64,000 nt of DNA from Nitrospira sp. (GTDB lineage: Bacteria > Nitrospirota > Nitrospiria > Nitrospirales > Nitrospiraceae): NCBI GenBank assembly GCA_030123625.1, contig CP126121.1:2148179-2212178 (forward strand), in the 5' to 3' direction. Numbering within the stretch: position 1 is the stretch's first letter; each line of letters opens with the position of its first letter. Below the pieces are notes generated by a model. That model had not been told where the DNA came from, did not search any database, and saw only the letters and a list, made by a program, of their open reading frames with translations. Position numbers and translations under genes: made by a program. Below are positions 52,702-62,275 of the stretch, one piece after another.

Positions 52702-53541
52702 ATGGCAAATGGGGTTACAACTTACGGAACAGTGCAGGTGCCTGACACCAATGTGGCGAGATGGTATCACAACATGAAACCTCTGACGATCGGCTGGCTG
52801 GGGATGCTGGGGATCGGAATCTTCTGGGTTATGTTTCAACGTACCTTCGGGTACTCGCACGGGCTTGATTCGATGACCCCGGAGTTCGACTCAGTCTGGA
52901 TGGGACTGTTTCGATTTAATATTGTGGCCAACGCTACCTTCTTCGCCATCTCGGTCGGATGGATTTGGATCACGCGCGATCGAAACCTGGCCAACCTGGA
53001 TCCCAGACTGGAGTTGAAGAGGTATTTTTATTGGCTGAGCTGGCTGGTTCTCTACATCTGGGGCGTCTATTACGCGGGCAGCTACACGCTGGAGCAGGAT
53101 GCGGCATGGCACCAAGTGATCATCCGCGACACGAGCTTCACGGCGAGCCACATTGTGGCGTTCTATGGGAGCTTTCCCTTGTACATCACGTGCGGAGTGT
53201 CCAGCTATCTCTATGCGCAGACTCGGTTGCCGCTCTATGCGCAGGCGACGTCCTTTCCGTTGGTGGCGGCGGTGGTGGGTCCGATGATGATTCTGCCGAA
53301 CGTGGGGTTGAACGAGTGGGGCCATGCGTTCTGGTTCGTGGATGAGCTGTTCTCGGCGCCGTTGCACTGGGGCTTCGTGACGTTGGGGTGGTGTGGGTTG
53401 TTCGGGGCCGCGGGCGGCGTGGCGGCGCAGATCGTGAGCCGGATGTCGAATTTGGCGGACGTCATCTGGAATGGCGCATCAAAAGATATTCTCGATCCGT
53501 TTTCCAAGCAGGTGGGCACAGGCGCCAAGGCCGGGTATTAA
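52702..53541 (+). CDS. amoC: Ammonia monooxygenase subunit C (stand-alone copy)
   Basis: A 279-residue membrane protein of the AmoC/PmoC family: [20 protein letters not shown] near the start, [20 protein letters not shown], then [20 protein letters not shown] and [20 protein letters not shown]. The Asn204/His208/His222 set in NEWGH...H matches a copper site reported for PmoC. Six hydrophobic segments are visible. It lacks amoA and amoB beside it; comammox and other nitrifiers carry such extra amoC copies, thought to serve stress or copper conditions. AGGAG lies near the ATG at 52702, and a strong terminator follows. Confidence 0.95.
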   Translation: MANGVTTYGTVQVPDTNVARWYHNMKPLTIGWLGMLGIGIFWVMFQRTFGYSHGLDSMTPEFDSVWMGLFRFNIVANATFFAISVGWIWITRDRNLANLDPRLELKRYFYWLSWLVLYIWGVYYAGSYTLEQDAAWHQVIIRDTSFTASHIVAFYGSFPLYITCGVSSYLYAQTRLPLYAQATSFPLVAAVVGPMMILPNVGLNEWGHAFWFVDELFSAPLHWGFVTLGWCGLFGAAGGVAAQIVSRMSNLADVIWNGASKDILDPFSKQVGTGAKAGY

Positions 53542-53599
53542 GCAGAGCAGTACAGATCATCAGTGTCGTGTCAGACCGGAGCCGCCATTGGTCTGATGA

Positions 53600-53631
53600 G
53601 GCCCGGTACCCCATCATCGGGGTGCCGGGCC
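53600..53631 (+). terminator. Strong hairpin terminator after amoC
   Basis: GGCCCGGTACCCC (53600-53612) pairs with GGGGTGCCGGGCC (53619-53631) with one G-U pair, a 5-6 nt loop and a TTTT within 10 bp. It separates amoC from the genes to the right. Confidence 0.9.
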
Positions 53632-54273
53632 AAATAGTTTTCCTCGGCGTCGCCTCGCCGGTTGAGAGACCTTCCTTCATTCCATCTTTCCACGCGCAAT
53701 CGATGAGATCGTGTACAGCGCTCTGCGTTCTTCTGCATCGATGAAACGCAACGCTCGGATCTGATGGACACACACTGCTATTGAGCCTCTGATTTCCGAC
53801 CGTACAGAGAAAAATATGTAAGGTGTCTCTTGTCTGTCCCTTTTCACCACTTGTTCAGTCGCTGGGTGGTCTATCGGCCTGGACAACATAAGTGGCTGAT
53901 ATCTGAATGGTCGAGCGGGACGACCATTGTGACTGTCCAAGCCCGTGGATTCGTTGAGCGCCGGTAGCTGTCGCACATACTCAATGCAAAATACAGATAG
54001 TCGCTCCTGACGTAGAAATTAATCGCTCAGAAAGGATGAGGCAGCAAGGCATGAACGTTGCTGAGGTCCGATCGTGTGCAGAGAGGTCCGGCTCTCTCGG
54101 CGCTGGATGGCGATGTGCCCGTCGCCATCCAATCCGGTTCGCTTGAATGTGAGCGGTTGCCCACACCGCCACATAGCTGCGGTGAGGGGGTTACAGGTGA
54201 GAGTGACCCCCCTCACTCGTTATCGGGGTGCCGAGCGAGGACGTACCGGGCATTATTTCTTAGAGGAGGTTCC
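53632..54273. other. Gene-poor stretch after amoC
   Basis: About 640 bp without a convincing gene. Near 54165-54235 are two short hairpins (CACCGC/GCGGTG and GTGAG/CTCAC) just before the oxygenase gene. Function unknown. Confidence 0.45.
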
Positions 54274-55134
54274 ATGCAGTGCCAGACGATTGACGTGGAA
54301 GAGAACCTGACTCGCACGTTGGCCGAGGTGGATCGTGAGCAGTCAGGCCGAATCTACTGGGAACAGAATGAATGCCTCATTCTCGATCGGTTCATTCCGA
54401 AAAAGATCGTCAACCCTTGTCTCACGGAGGTCGAGCTGCTACGGAAGAACATCTATCGGAATTACGTGCCGGGTCACAAGCAGGGAGGCAGCGTCAGTTC
54501 TTATGCGATTTGGAATGAGCTCCATGAGTCGTCCGTCATTATCTCCCTCTATCGCTCGCCGGCATTTCGCCGGTTTCTAAGCAACATCGTCAACGAGGAG
54601 TTATTCCTCTGTCCCGAAAACGATCCCCATTCCTGCGCGCTGTACTACTACACGCGGCCGGGAGACCACATCGGATTCCATTTCGATACCTCGTACTACA
54701 AGGGCAAGCGATACACAGTCTTGATGGGCCTGATCGAGCGATCCGAACAATGCCGACTGGTGGCCCACATGCGCAAGCCCGGCACGAAAGCTGAAGTAAG
54801 CGAGCAGTTCATCCCGCTTGATCCGGGGTCGCTGGTAATTTTTAACGGAGACAAGCTGTGGCACGCCGTCACGCCGCTCGGGCCGCGCGAAGAGCGGATC
54901 GTGCTCACATTGCAGTATGTGACCGATCAGGAAATGGGGCCGTTTCAGCGCGCGTTCTCGAACCTAAAAGACGTCTTCGGCTACTTCGGTCCGGCCGCTC
55001 TATTGAGCCAACCAAGCATAAGGCCGGTCCCCAATAGCCACGCTACGACAGGACGGGCCGATGCGATGTCGGATCATCCGACATTGCAATTCCTCGCGGG
55101 AGCCGGTGGTGCGTCTCTCAATCGCTATTCCTGA
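54274..55134 (+). CDS. 2-oxoglutarate/Fe(II) oxygenase-like protein
   Basis: A 286-residue protein with the facial triad of non-haem iron oxygenases: His136-x-Asp138 in GFHFDTSYYK, His197 in LWHAVTPL, and Arg208 in EERIVLTLQY to bind 2-oxoglutarate. Such enzymes hydroxylate proteins or small molecules; the substrate is unknown. AGGAGG is 5 bp before ATG 54274. The following gene overlaps its end by 26-29 bp, so they are expressed together. It is unusual beside amoC. Confidence 0.78.
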   Translation: MQCQTIDVEENLTRTLAEVDREQSGRIYWEQNECLILDRFIPKKIVNPCLTEVELLRKNIYRNYVPGHKQGGSVSSYAIWNELHESSVIISLYRSPAFRRFLSNIVNEELFLCPENDPHSCALYYYTRPGDHIGFHFDTSYYKGKRYTVLMGLIERSEQCRLVAHMRKPGTKAEVSEQFIPLDPGSLVIFNGDKLWHAVTPLGPREERIVLTLQYVTDQEMGPFQRAFSNLKDVFGYFGPAALLSQPSIRPVPNSHATTGRADAMSDHPTLQFLAGAGGASLNRYS

Positions 55135-55615
55135 AGCGCAGATGGTCGAAGCCCCGGCATTGCTGAGACTGGTCCGAATGGCACCCACCTGCGAGATTGA
55201 GGCCGGTGAACAGGGCGCATCCTATGTCGCACTCTTCGATGACTTTCCGAACTCCGTAGAGAAAGCCGTACGATTGATCGAGGAAGCTTGGGACCTGCAC
55301 GATGTCCGGATCACGCTCGACGCCAGACTCGTCAGGAGCAGGGTAAACTTCTATCTCGCGCTCCGATGCTATCACGAAAGTCTCCGTGCGACGGATCCGG
55401 TCACCTATTGCCTCCTGCAGTCGGCCAAAGTGGGTTCCGACGGCGGGTGTCCTGATCGATCCTGTGTGTCCCACTGTCAGTTTATTTGTTCACGATGTGT
55501 AGGAGTATCGCGCGGTCGCGGAGCCAGTCCGGTTCCGGTTCAGCTCATGGAATTGGCACGCCACGCGGAAGTGGACTGGTGCCCGAACCTGCGCATCGCG
55601 AAGATGAATACGTGA
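55106..55615 (+). CDS. Cys-rich hypothetical protein
   Basis: About 169 residues from GTG 55106 (or 55109). The middle has a dense cysteine run (CPDRSCVSHCQFICSRCVGV) fit for metal binding, and the C-terminus contains WCPNL. The N-terminal half is mixed alpha/beta. It overlaps the oxygenase gene end, so the two are coupled; a shared pathway is inferred. No family recognised. Confidence 0.65.
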   Translation: MVRLSIAIPEAQMVEAPALLRLVRMAPTCEIEAGEQGASYVALFDDFPNSVEKAVRLIEEAWDLHDVRITLDARLVRSRVNFYLALRCYHESLRATDPVTYCLLQSAKVGSDGGCPDRSCVSHCQFICSRCVGVSRGRGASPVPVQLMELARHAEVDWCPNLRIAKMNT

Positions 55616-55781
55616 GCACGCCGGATGAGGCGCTCGCGCTCATGGTGTCTATTGATCGAGCGATGAGCAGATGGGGAATTCATGATTCACCAAGCTGACG
55701 ACCCAGGCTGCCGAATGTCTGTCAGCTGATTGCTCGCGGAGGGCCGTGCTCCTCGATGCGTAACCAGAAGGGGGGAGCTTC

Positions 55782-56483
55782 ATGCCTGTTTCGAAAGTTC
55801 ACCGCAATATGGGGGTTTGGTGTGTGGCGGTTTCACTCGCTGCGGCACTTGCTGTGGGTAGTGCATGTCCTGCTTCAGCCGAGGAGACGACAGAGACAAC
55901 ATCGACAGGGAACCGCGTGTTCTTCCGCGGTGGCGCCGCCGGACTCACGAGCGATCGGGGAGGTGAGTTAATCACAGACGGCCATGGTCTTACGGGGCTG
56001 AACGATGGGTCGTTCGGCTATTACATCGGCGGGGGAACGGATCTCATGGTTACCAGGGATCTCTGGGGCATGGCGAAGGGCATCGCGGTCGTGGGCGAGA
56101 TCGGATTGGAATTTAAGAGGTGGGCTTCTAACAGCGTCGCAAATGGGGATCTCGCTGGTTTCACGGGGGGGAGTAATGGCGGTCCCGCCAAGGTGCAACT
56201 GACCATGCTGACCGTGAGTGTAGCGCCCAAGGTGAAGTTTCGACAGGGGACTGATTTCCAACCCTGGGTCATTCCGGCCGGGTTGGATTTCCACGTCATC
56301 AGCCCGACGTCGAGCCAGATCAACTACTTAGACATCGGGGTTCAGTTCGGCGGCGGTGCCGAGTTTCGCGTGTGGAAAGAGTTGTGGCTGGGCCTCGACA
56401 GCCGCTTCCACCTCGCTTCCAATCAAACCAACACCGTGAACAATTTCTGGACTGCGGGCGTCTATGGGGCCATCGGATTTTAG
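55782..56483 (+). CDS. Outer-membrane beta-barrel-like protein
   Basis: A 233-residue exported protein. The signal peptide (SLAAALAVGSACPASAEE) is followed by alternating beta strands with aromatic ends: NRVFFRGGAAGLTSDRGGEL, YIGGGTDLMVTRDLWG, TMLTVSVAPKVKFR, DIGVQFGGGAEFRVWKELWL and a C-terminal AGVYGAIGF ending in Phe. Features fit an eight-strand barrel of the OmpA/OmpW size. Role unknown. GGGGAG precedes the ATG. Confidence 0.78.
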   Translation: MPVSKVHRNMGVWCVAVSLAAALAVGSACPASAEETTETTSTGNRVFFRGGAAGLTSDRGGELITDGHGLTGLNDGSFGYYIGGGTDLMVTRDLWGMAKGIAVVGEIGLEFKRWASNSVANGDLAGFTGGSNGGPAKVQLTMLTVSVAPKVKFRQGTDFQPWVIPAGLDFHVISPTSSQINYLDIGVQFGGGAEFRVWKELWLGLDSRFHLASNQTNTVNNFWTAGVYGAIGF

Positions 56484-56506
56484 GGATACTGTAATCACAA
56501 GACGGC

Positions 56507-56935
56507 ATGCATCATGCGGACGAGCTCGTTCGCATGCGTGCTGCTGATGCGGCAGAGAAGCTCACCATGACAAACCCTCAGTGGCTTCAGCCTTTCAAAC
56601 AACGTCTGATGAAACTGGCGGCAAAGACTGAGCAGCAAGAGCTGCGCTGGCATTTGGCCCAGATGCTTCCGCGATTGGAGTTGTCAGGGGGAGACCGCAA
56701 GATAGTTGAGGCGACGCTTCGAGGCTATCTTGAAGATCAAAGCCGAATTGTGAAGACCTTCGCGATGCAGGGCTTGGCTGACTTGGCTAAACAGGATCCC
56801 AAGCTAAAGCAATCGATTCAACCGCTCATTTCGTTTCTCACGCGAACAGGTAGTCCCTCCATGAAAAGTCGAGGGCGGAAGCTATTACTCCAACTGAACG
56901 CTTCGGCATTGCCCCGTCATGCCTCAGTTTCCTGA
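56507..56935 (+). CDS. HEAT-repeat-like protein
   Basis: A 142-residue helical protein with HEAT-like helices: VRMRAADAAEKLTMTNPQWL, LRWHLAQMLPRLELSG, VKTFAMQGLADLAKQDPKLK. Such repeats mediate protein contacts. The sequence starts within what resembles a HEAT helix (ELVRMRAADA) and has no clear ribosome binding site, so the N-terminus may be truncated. It lies before the sigma-54 promoter of the next operon. Confidence 0.7.
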   Translation: MHHADELVRMRAADAAEKLTMTNPQWLQPFKQRLMKLAAKTEQQELRWHLAQMLPRLELSGGDRKIVEATLRGYLEDQSRIVKTFAMQGLADLAKQDPKLKQSIQPLISFLTRTGSPSMKSRGRKLLLQLNASALPRHASVS

Positions 56936-57136
56936 TAGACACCGTCCAAGATATTAGACAGTGTAACGTTTTGATTTCTTTCAATAGACACGCTGTGCTT
57001 CCTGCCGTTGTCTCGTTCCGTAGAAAAATTCCGCAAATTGAAATGATTCTTTCTCCACCACCGAACATTCTGTAACTTTCTGCAACTTCTCGTCACAACG
57101 AAAGAATTTGTGCTGATCGGCATGCTGCGGTGGAAA

Positions 57137-57150
57137 GGCACGACGATTGC
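57137..57150 (+). promoter_or_regulatory. Sigma-54 promoter of the oxidase operon
   Basis: GGCACG-ACGA-TTGC at 57137-57150 gives the -24 GG and -12 GC with 10 bp between them, an almost perfect sigma-54 match (consensus TGGCACG-N4-TTGC). It points at the multicopper oxidase operon, 166 bp before the first possible start. Sigma-54 promoters need an activator such as the two encoded at 46849 and 51025. Confidence 0.72.
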
Positions 57151-57316
57151 CCTACGAAAGAAGTGCTGGTGAGGGTCTGGGTGATTTTGGACCGGCCTCC
57201 GAATGACCCATTCCTTCGCAAGAAGGAACCTCACCAGCTCTTCACCTCCTGAGAATCGAGGTCGGAAGTCGTTCGGAGGCCGGGTCCTATCACATAGCAA
57301 TCATGATGAAGAGGAG

Positions 57317-57400
57317 ATGAGAGAAATGATCCTCAATGAGCAGACATCCACAACTCGCCTGATGAGGCGAGTACACCAGGGAGAGGAGGCCGAGACATGA
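57317..57400 (+). CDS. Possible small leader peptide
   Basis: A short frame (MREMILNEQTSTTRLMRRVH...) of 27 codons, or 24 from ATG 57326. Its stop overlaps ATG 57397 (ATGA), upstream of and in frame with the oxidase. It could be a coupled leader peptide; composition alone does not prove it. Confidence 0.35.
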   Translation: MREMILNEQTSTTRLMRRVHQGEEAET

Positions 57401-57447
57401 GGTCCACTCAGTGTGAACACAGCCGGAGACAGAGGAGAGCCGGGACG

Positions 57448-60400
57448 ATGCTGCGATTCCAAAGCCTGGCGTTGGCGAGTAGCCTTGCCTTCGCGCCGAT
57501 AGGATTCGCGGCGGAACGGCACGATCATCAGGGGAGTGCAGGGCAGGCATCGACACAGAAGGTCGTCTATCGTGAAGGAGGATCGATCCTTCACGACCGC
57601 ATGATGAAGGAGATCAAGCGGCAGCAGGATTTCATTGGAACAAAGGGCGGCTACAGCAATGGCGCGAATAGCCATATGATGCAGCAGGGTGTGTTGCTGG
57701 TGGCGGAAGACCCGGACAAGGTTGCGGTCACCGATGGATCGCGTTGTCCGGCCAATGTGCCGGTCAAGGAGTACCATGTCTCGGCGATCAATATCGAAAT
57801 CACCCTGAGCCGGTTCCTGGATTATTTCCCAGGCTACATGTACGTGCTGACCGAAAACGTGGAGAAGGCGCGGGCTGAGGAAACAACCAATAAAGACGCT
57901 CGGGAGAAAGAGAACGATCCCGGTGCCGTATCGAACGGCTTGCAGGGCGATGTGATTCAGCCGCTCGTGATCCGGGCCAATCAGGGTGATTGCCTTAAGA
58001 TGACGCTCCACAATCAGATCGCCGACGAGCCGACGAACCTCGTCATCAACGGGTCATCCATGGTGATTTCATCCACCGGCAAACCGGCGACCCCGTCGAA
58101 CCCGGATACCACGGTGGCGGCAGGGAAACAGCAAAGTTTTGAGTGGTACATCAAGCCGGATACGCAGGAAGGGGCGAGGTTCTTCCGTTCTCACGCCTCG
58201 CGCGAGCAGTTTAATGAGGGGTTGATCGGCATGTTGGTCGTGGAGCCACGCGGTTCACGCTATCTCAGCCCGTTCGACGGGAAGCCGATGGCGAGCGGAT
58301 GGGAAGCGATGATCGAAGACCCGAACGGCGCGGACTTCCGCGAGTTCGCGATTTTCTATCATGAAGCGGGCGATGAAGCGTTTCGCCTCTTGAATAAGAA
58401 GGGCGAGATGCTGCCGCAGCGCGATCCCCACACCGACTCGTACCGACCCGGGGCGCGGCTCTTGAACTATCGCAGTGAACCGCATGGCTCGCGGATCGAG
58501 CTTCAAGCCCACATGGGCTTCTATGGCGATGAGTCGATGGGCTACGGGTCCTACACGTTCGGCGACCCGGCCACGACCATCCCCCGCTCCTACCTCGGCG
58601 ACCCCGCCAAGTTCCGCATGGCGGGCGGCTCGGAAATCGTACATTCGCACCATCTGCATGGCGGCTCCGTCCGCTGGGCGCGCCAGCCGGGGAACAGCAA
58701 TCTCGACTTTGCAGTGTCAAAAAATGGACCGGTGAAGTTTCCCCCGATCAGCGATCCCTCCGACCGTCTGGACGTACAGTCCATCGGCCCAACGGAAGTG
58801 TACGATCAAGTGATTGAGGGTGGTTCCGGAGGGTTACAGGCTTTGGCCGGCGAGTTCGTCTTCCATTGCCATATCCCGCAGCATTATGTCACCGGTATGT
58901 GGGGCTTCTGGCGGGTGTATAACACGTTGCAAGCGCCCGGCTCTCAGACCGATGTGATGAAGCCGCTGGTGGAATTGCCGGACCGTGTTGGTCGGATGAA
59001 GGTCGGCACGACGAGCGACAAGCTCGTGGGCACGACAGTCGATTGGTACGGCGGCAAAACATTCGAGATCACCAAGGATAAAACGGATTGGAAAGCCAAT
59101 CCGGCCAAGGTATCCGTGAAGGATTGGGTCGAGATGCAGCTGCCGCCGCAAGGCAAACCGGGCCACAAGAATATCGAAAAGGAGCAGACCCTGGCCTACG
59201 ACGCAACGGTCAACGATTGGACCTGGGATGGGGCGAAGGCGCTGACGGAGCCTGAAACCTCGTATGAATGGGTGAATTACAAGTCGACGACACCGGCCAA
59301 GCGGCAGGAGATCCTCTTTGATCCACGAAGTGGGAAGGTTTCTTGGCCGTGGTTACGGCCGCATCTCGGCCGGCGCGTCCCGTTCTCGCCGAGCCACAGC
59401 GGTGCGCCCTGGTTGGAGCCGATCCACCGGCGCGATGACGGCAGTAATTCGACCGAGCCGGCCAAGCCCGGCGAGAATGGGCCCTGGAGTCTCTGTCCGG
59501 AAGGGGCTCCGCTCAAGTACTTCAACATTCACGCGATCACGTTGCCCATTACGTTGAAGAAAGCGACGGCCAAGACACCGGCCATCGTCGATCCGGACGG
59601 CCTGCTGTATGTGTTGCATGAAGAGGAGGCCGAGGTTCGGAAAAATCATGCCAAGCAATTCCCGCTGGTGATCCGTGGGAATGTGCAGGACTGCATCGAC
59701 GTGGTCTACAAGAGCGAGCTGAAAGACGATCAGCGGCAAGGGTTCTCCAGCAAGACCAATCTGCATCCGCACATGTTCCAGTTCGACACGCAGGCTTCCG
59801 ACGGTCCGATCATCGGCTTCTCCTATGAGATGTCGCTGCGGCCCTTCACGATCTTGAAGGACGAGCATCCCGGCAAAGGAATGCCCGTGCCGATGAACAC
59901 CACCATCGAGGCGGATGCCGCGAAGGGGTCCACCAGCATCAAAGTCAAGGATGCCTCCCGGTTCCACGTCAAGACCGAGCTGGGCGTAGGCATGGACGAA
60001 GTGGGTCGGTTCGAATCGGCTCGGATCAGCAAGATCGACGGCAACACCGTCACATTCGAGCGGCCGCTGAAGTATCACCATAAGAAGGGCGAGATCGCCT
60101 CGGTGGAATGGATCAGAGAACGGTGGTACGTCGACGCGGATTTCGGCACTACTTTCTGGCACGACCATGTGTACGGACTCGACTCGTGGGGCCACGGGCA
60201 GTACGCGTCGTTCATCGCCGAGCCGCCGCGATCGACCTATCATGATCCGGTGACGGGCAAGGAATTGCGCAGCGGTCCGGTGGCCGATATTCACACGACC
60301 GAACCGGTGTCCGCGCATATCCGCGGTTCGTTCCGGGAGATCGTCACGCATGTCATGGATTCCAATCCGCGGGCGGCGGAGCTGATCACGGCCGACAATC

Positions 60401-62154
60401 CACAAGTCAGAGTCGGAGCGATCTCCGTGGACGGCACACCCTCTGCGGTCTATCCGGCCAGACTCAATCTGTCGCCGATGAAGTTTCTGAACGGCGGTGA
60501 AGCGACGACAGGCGGCGGCTACAACATGCGGGTCGAGCCCTTGTCGGTGCGGTTGGCCAACAACCCGGATCCATCGAAGTTGTTCAGCAGCGTCATTCAC
60601 GGAGATCCGGAGACTCCGATGCTGCGGGCCTATCTGGGCGACCCGGTGGTTGTCCGGCTGCTCGAAACATCCGCGAACGAAGTCCACTCCTGGCATATCA
60701 GCGGTCACTGGTTCCCGATGGAGCGCTACAGCAAGAACTCCATCCCGAAGAGCACGCTGCATGTGGTGATCGGAGAGCGGTATGACGCGGCCATTCCGGC
60801 CGCGGGCGGGCCGCAGCAGATGGCGGGCGACTACCTCTACTACAGTGGTCGCGCGTCACACTTCGCCGAAGGCAGCTGGGGCATCTTCAGGATTCTGGAC
60901 CAGGCGGATGCGTCCTTGAAGCCCCTGCCGGGCCGAGAAGCAATTCCCCAATCGGCCAAGTCCGTCTGTCCGGCAGATGCGCCGGTGAAGACCTTCAACG
61001 TGTCTGCCATCGACAAGGCGATCCGCTACAACAAGGGAACGCCCGGTGTGATGGAGGTGGATCTGGAGCGAAAGATGGTGTTTGGCAATGAGACCGGAAA
61101 GATGTATGTACTCGACGGCGAAAAGGTGAAGGTATCTTCGGGCGGTCTTGAGCCAAGCCCGCTGACTTTGCACGTCAACGTGGGCGACTGCATCAAAGTT
61201 AATCTCAAGAATGAGATGGCCAAAGATCGGGCCGGGTTCCATGTGGACAATCTGGCCTACGATCCCAAGGAATCGATGGGGATTAATGCAGGCAACAATC
61301 CAGGCGACCAGACGGTGGCGCCAGGGCAAAGTCGGACGTACACGTATTATGCCCATCCGGAGTTCGGCGAGAATGCGGCGCTGATTCAGGATTGGGGGAA
61401 CGTGATCGAGAATCCACGAAACGGTCTCTTTGGAGCGATCATCATCGGTCCGAGGGGATCCCAGTATCGCGATCCGGTCAGCGGCGAGGATCTCGCGCAG
61501 AAGAGTTCGTGGCGCGCGGACGTGATTGTGGATCGAAACGTGCCGGGCAACGACAAGCGGCAGAACTATCGATCGTTCGCGTTGCTCTTCCAGGATGAAG
61601 ATAACATCATCGGCACCAGCTTCATGCCGTACATCCAAAAAGTTGCGGGAGTGACGGCGGTGAATTATCGGTCGGAGCCGACCGATTACCGAACCGAGAA
61701 GGGCTGCGCGTACAGCGAAGTCTTCGCGTGCGTGAAGACGGGAGATCAGCCGGTGACGCCGACCATTGCGGCGCACGTCGGCGATCCGGTGGTCATTCAC
61801 GTGCTGGGTGCCTTCAGCGAACAAGTCCAGCTGTTCAGCGTCTCGGGGCATGAATGGAAACACGAGCCCTATTTGGCCGGCGCGGATCTTGTCAGCACCA
61901 TGGAGTTCGGCGGGTCCGAAGTCATCAATGCCTGGTTGCACGGCGGAGCCGGTGGGCCGAACGGTGTGGCAGGCGACTACCTCTGGCTCAACCAGCGGCC
62001 TGGATACCTCGATGCCGGGCATTGGGGAATGCTGAAGGTCTTGGACCGTGACAGCCGCGCGATTCTACCGCTGAGCGGTCGCGCCCCGTCTACCCAACAG
62101 GCCAAGGACCAACCACCGGTGAAATCCATACCGGTGTCCGGACAGGCCAAATAG
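57448..62154 (+). CDS. Large three-module multicopper oxidase
   Basis: A 1568-residue exported oxidase. Signal peptide ends FAPIGFAAE. Three modules begin at SRCPANVPVKEYHVSAI (near 98), SLCPEGAPLKYFNIHAI (near 683) and SVCPADAPVKTFNVSAI (near 1173). Copper motifs: HSHHLHG (His399, 402, 404), HCHIPQHYVTGM (His473-Cys474-His475), HPH (773/775), WHDH (905/907), HSWHISGH (1080-1087). Order is L3-L4-L1-L2, not the usual L1 to L4. A similar permutation is reported, from memory, for Mn-oxidising MnxG/MofA proteins. Substrate could be Mn(II), Cu(I) or organics. The frame also permits ATG 57397; ATG 57448 after GGAGA gives a normal signal peptide. Confidence 0.9.
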   Translation: MLRFQSLALASSLAFAPIGFAAERHDHQGSAGQASTQKVVYREGGSILHDRMMKEIKRQQDFIGTKGGYSNGANSHMMQQGVLLVAEDPDKVAVTDGSRCPANVPVKEYHVSAINIEITLSRFLDYFPGYMYVLTENVEKARAEETTNKDAREKENDPGAVSNGLQGDVIQPLVIRANQGDCLKMTLHNQIADEPTNLVINGSSMVISSTGKPATPSNPDTTVAAGKQQSFEWYIKPDTQEGARFFRSHASREQFNEGLIGMLVVEPRGSRYLSPFDGKPMASGWEAMIEDPNGADFREFAIFYHEAGDEAFRLLNKKGEMLPQRDPHTDSYRPGARLLNYRSEPHGSRIELQAHMGFYGDESMGYGSYTFGDPATTIPRSYLGDPAKFRMAGGSEIVHSHHLHGGSVRWARQPGNSNLDFAVSKNGPVKFPPISDPSDRLDVQSIGPTEVYDQVIEGGSGGLQALAGEFVFHCHIPQHYVTGMWGFWRVYNTLQAPGSQTDVMKPLVELPDRVGRMKVGTTSDKLVGTTVDWYGGKTFEITKDKTDWKANPAKVSVKDWVEMQLPPQGKPGHKNIEKEQTLAYDATVNDWTWDGAKALTEPETSYEWVNYKSTTPAKRQEILFDPRSGKVSWPWLRPHLGRRVPFSPSHSGAPWLEPIHRRDDGSNSTEPAKPGENGPWSLCPEGAPLKYFNIHAITLPITLKKATAKTPAIVDPDGLLYVLHEEEAEVRKNHAKQFPLVIRGNVQDCIDVVYKSELKDDQRQGFSSKTNLHPHMFQFDTQASDGPIIGFSYEMSLRPFTILKDEHPGKGMPVPMNTTIEADAAKGSTSIKVKDASRFHVKTELGVGMDEVGRFESARISKIDGNTVTFERPLKYHHKKGEIASVEWIRERWYVDADFGTTFWHDHVYGLDSWGHGQYASFIAEPPRSTYHDPVTGKELRSGPVADIHTTEPVSAHIRGSFREIVTHVMDSNPRAAELITADNPQVRVGAISVDGTPSAVYPARLNLSPMKFLNGGEATTGGGYNMRVEPLSVRLANNPDPSKLFSSVIHGDPETPMLRAYLGDPVVVRLLETSANEVHSWHISGHWFPMERYSKNSIPKSTLHVVIGERYDAAIPAAGGPQQMAGDYLYYSGRASHFAEGSWGIFRILDQADASLKPLPGREAIPQSAKSVCPADAPVKTFNVSAIDKAIRYNKGTPGVMEVDLERKMVFGNETGKMYVLDGEKVKVSSGGLEPSPLTLHVNVGDCIKVNLKNEMAKDRAGFHVDNLAYDPKESMGINAGNNPGDQTVAPGQSRTYTYYAHPEFGENAALIQDWGNVIENPRNGLFGAIIIGPRGSQYRDPVSGEDLAQKSSWRADVIVDRNVPGNDKRQNYRSFALLFQDEDNIIGTSFMPYIQKVAGVTAVNYRSEPTDYRTEKGCAYSEVFACVKTGDQPVTPTIAAHVGDPVVIHVLGAFSEQVQLFSVSGHEWKHEPYLAGADLVSTMEFGGSEVINAWLHGGAGGPNGVAGDYLWLNQRPGYLDAGHWGMLKVLDRDSRAILPLSGRAPSTQQAKDQPPVKSIPVSGQAK

Positions 62155-62275
62155 GCCGGTCCTGCATCGAAGTGGCGAGGGGGAACCTGGCTTCCACTGG
62201 CCAGGTTCCCCCAGTCGTTTCTTGTCGATGAATGAATGTCTTGAGCCCATCTAGGCAATCGGATAGAGCCTGGCC

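Noticed and set aside
59353-60762. 469-codon minus-strand frame inside the multicopper oxidase
   Set aside because: Antisense shadow of a strongly supported gene; no domain pattern and His/Arg-rich composition.
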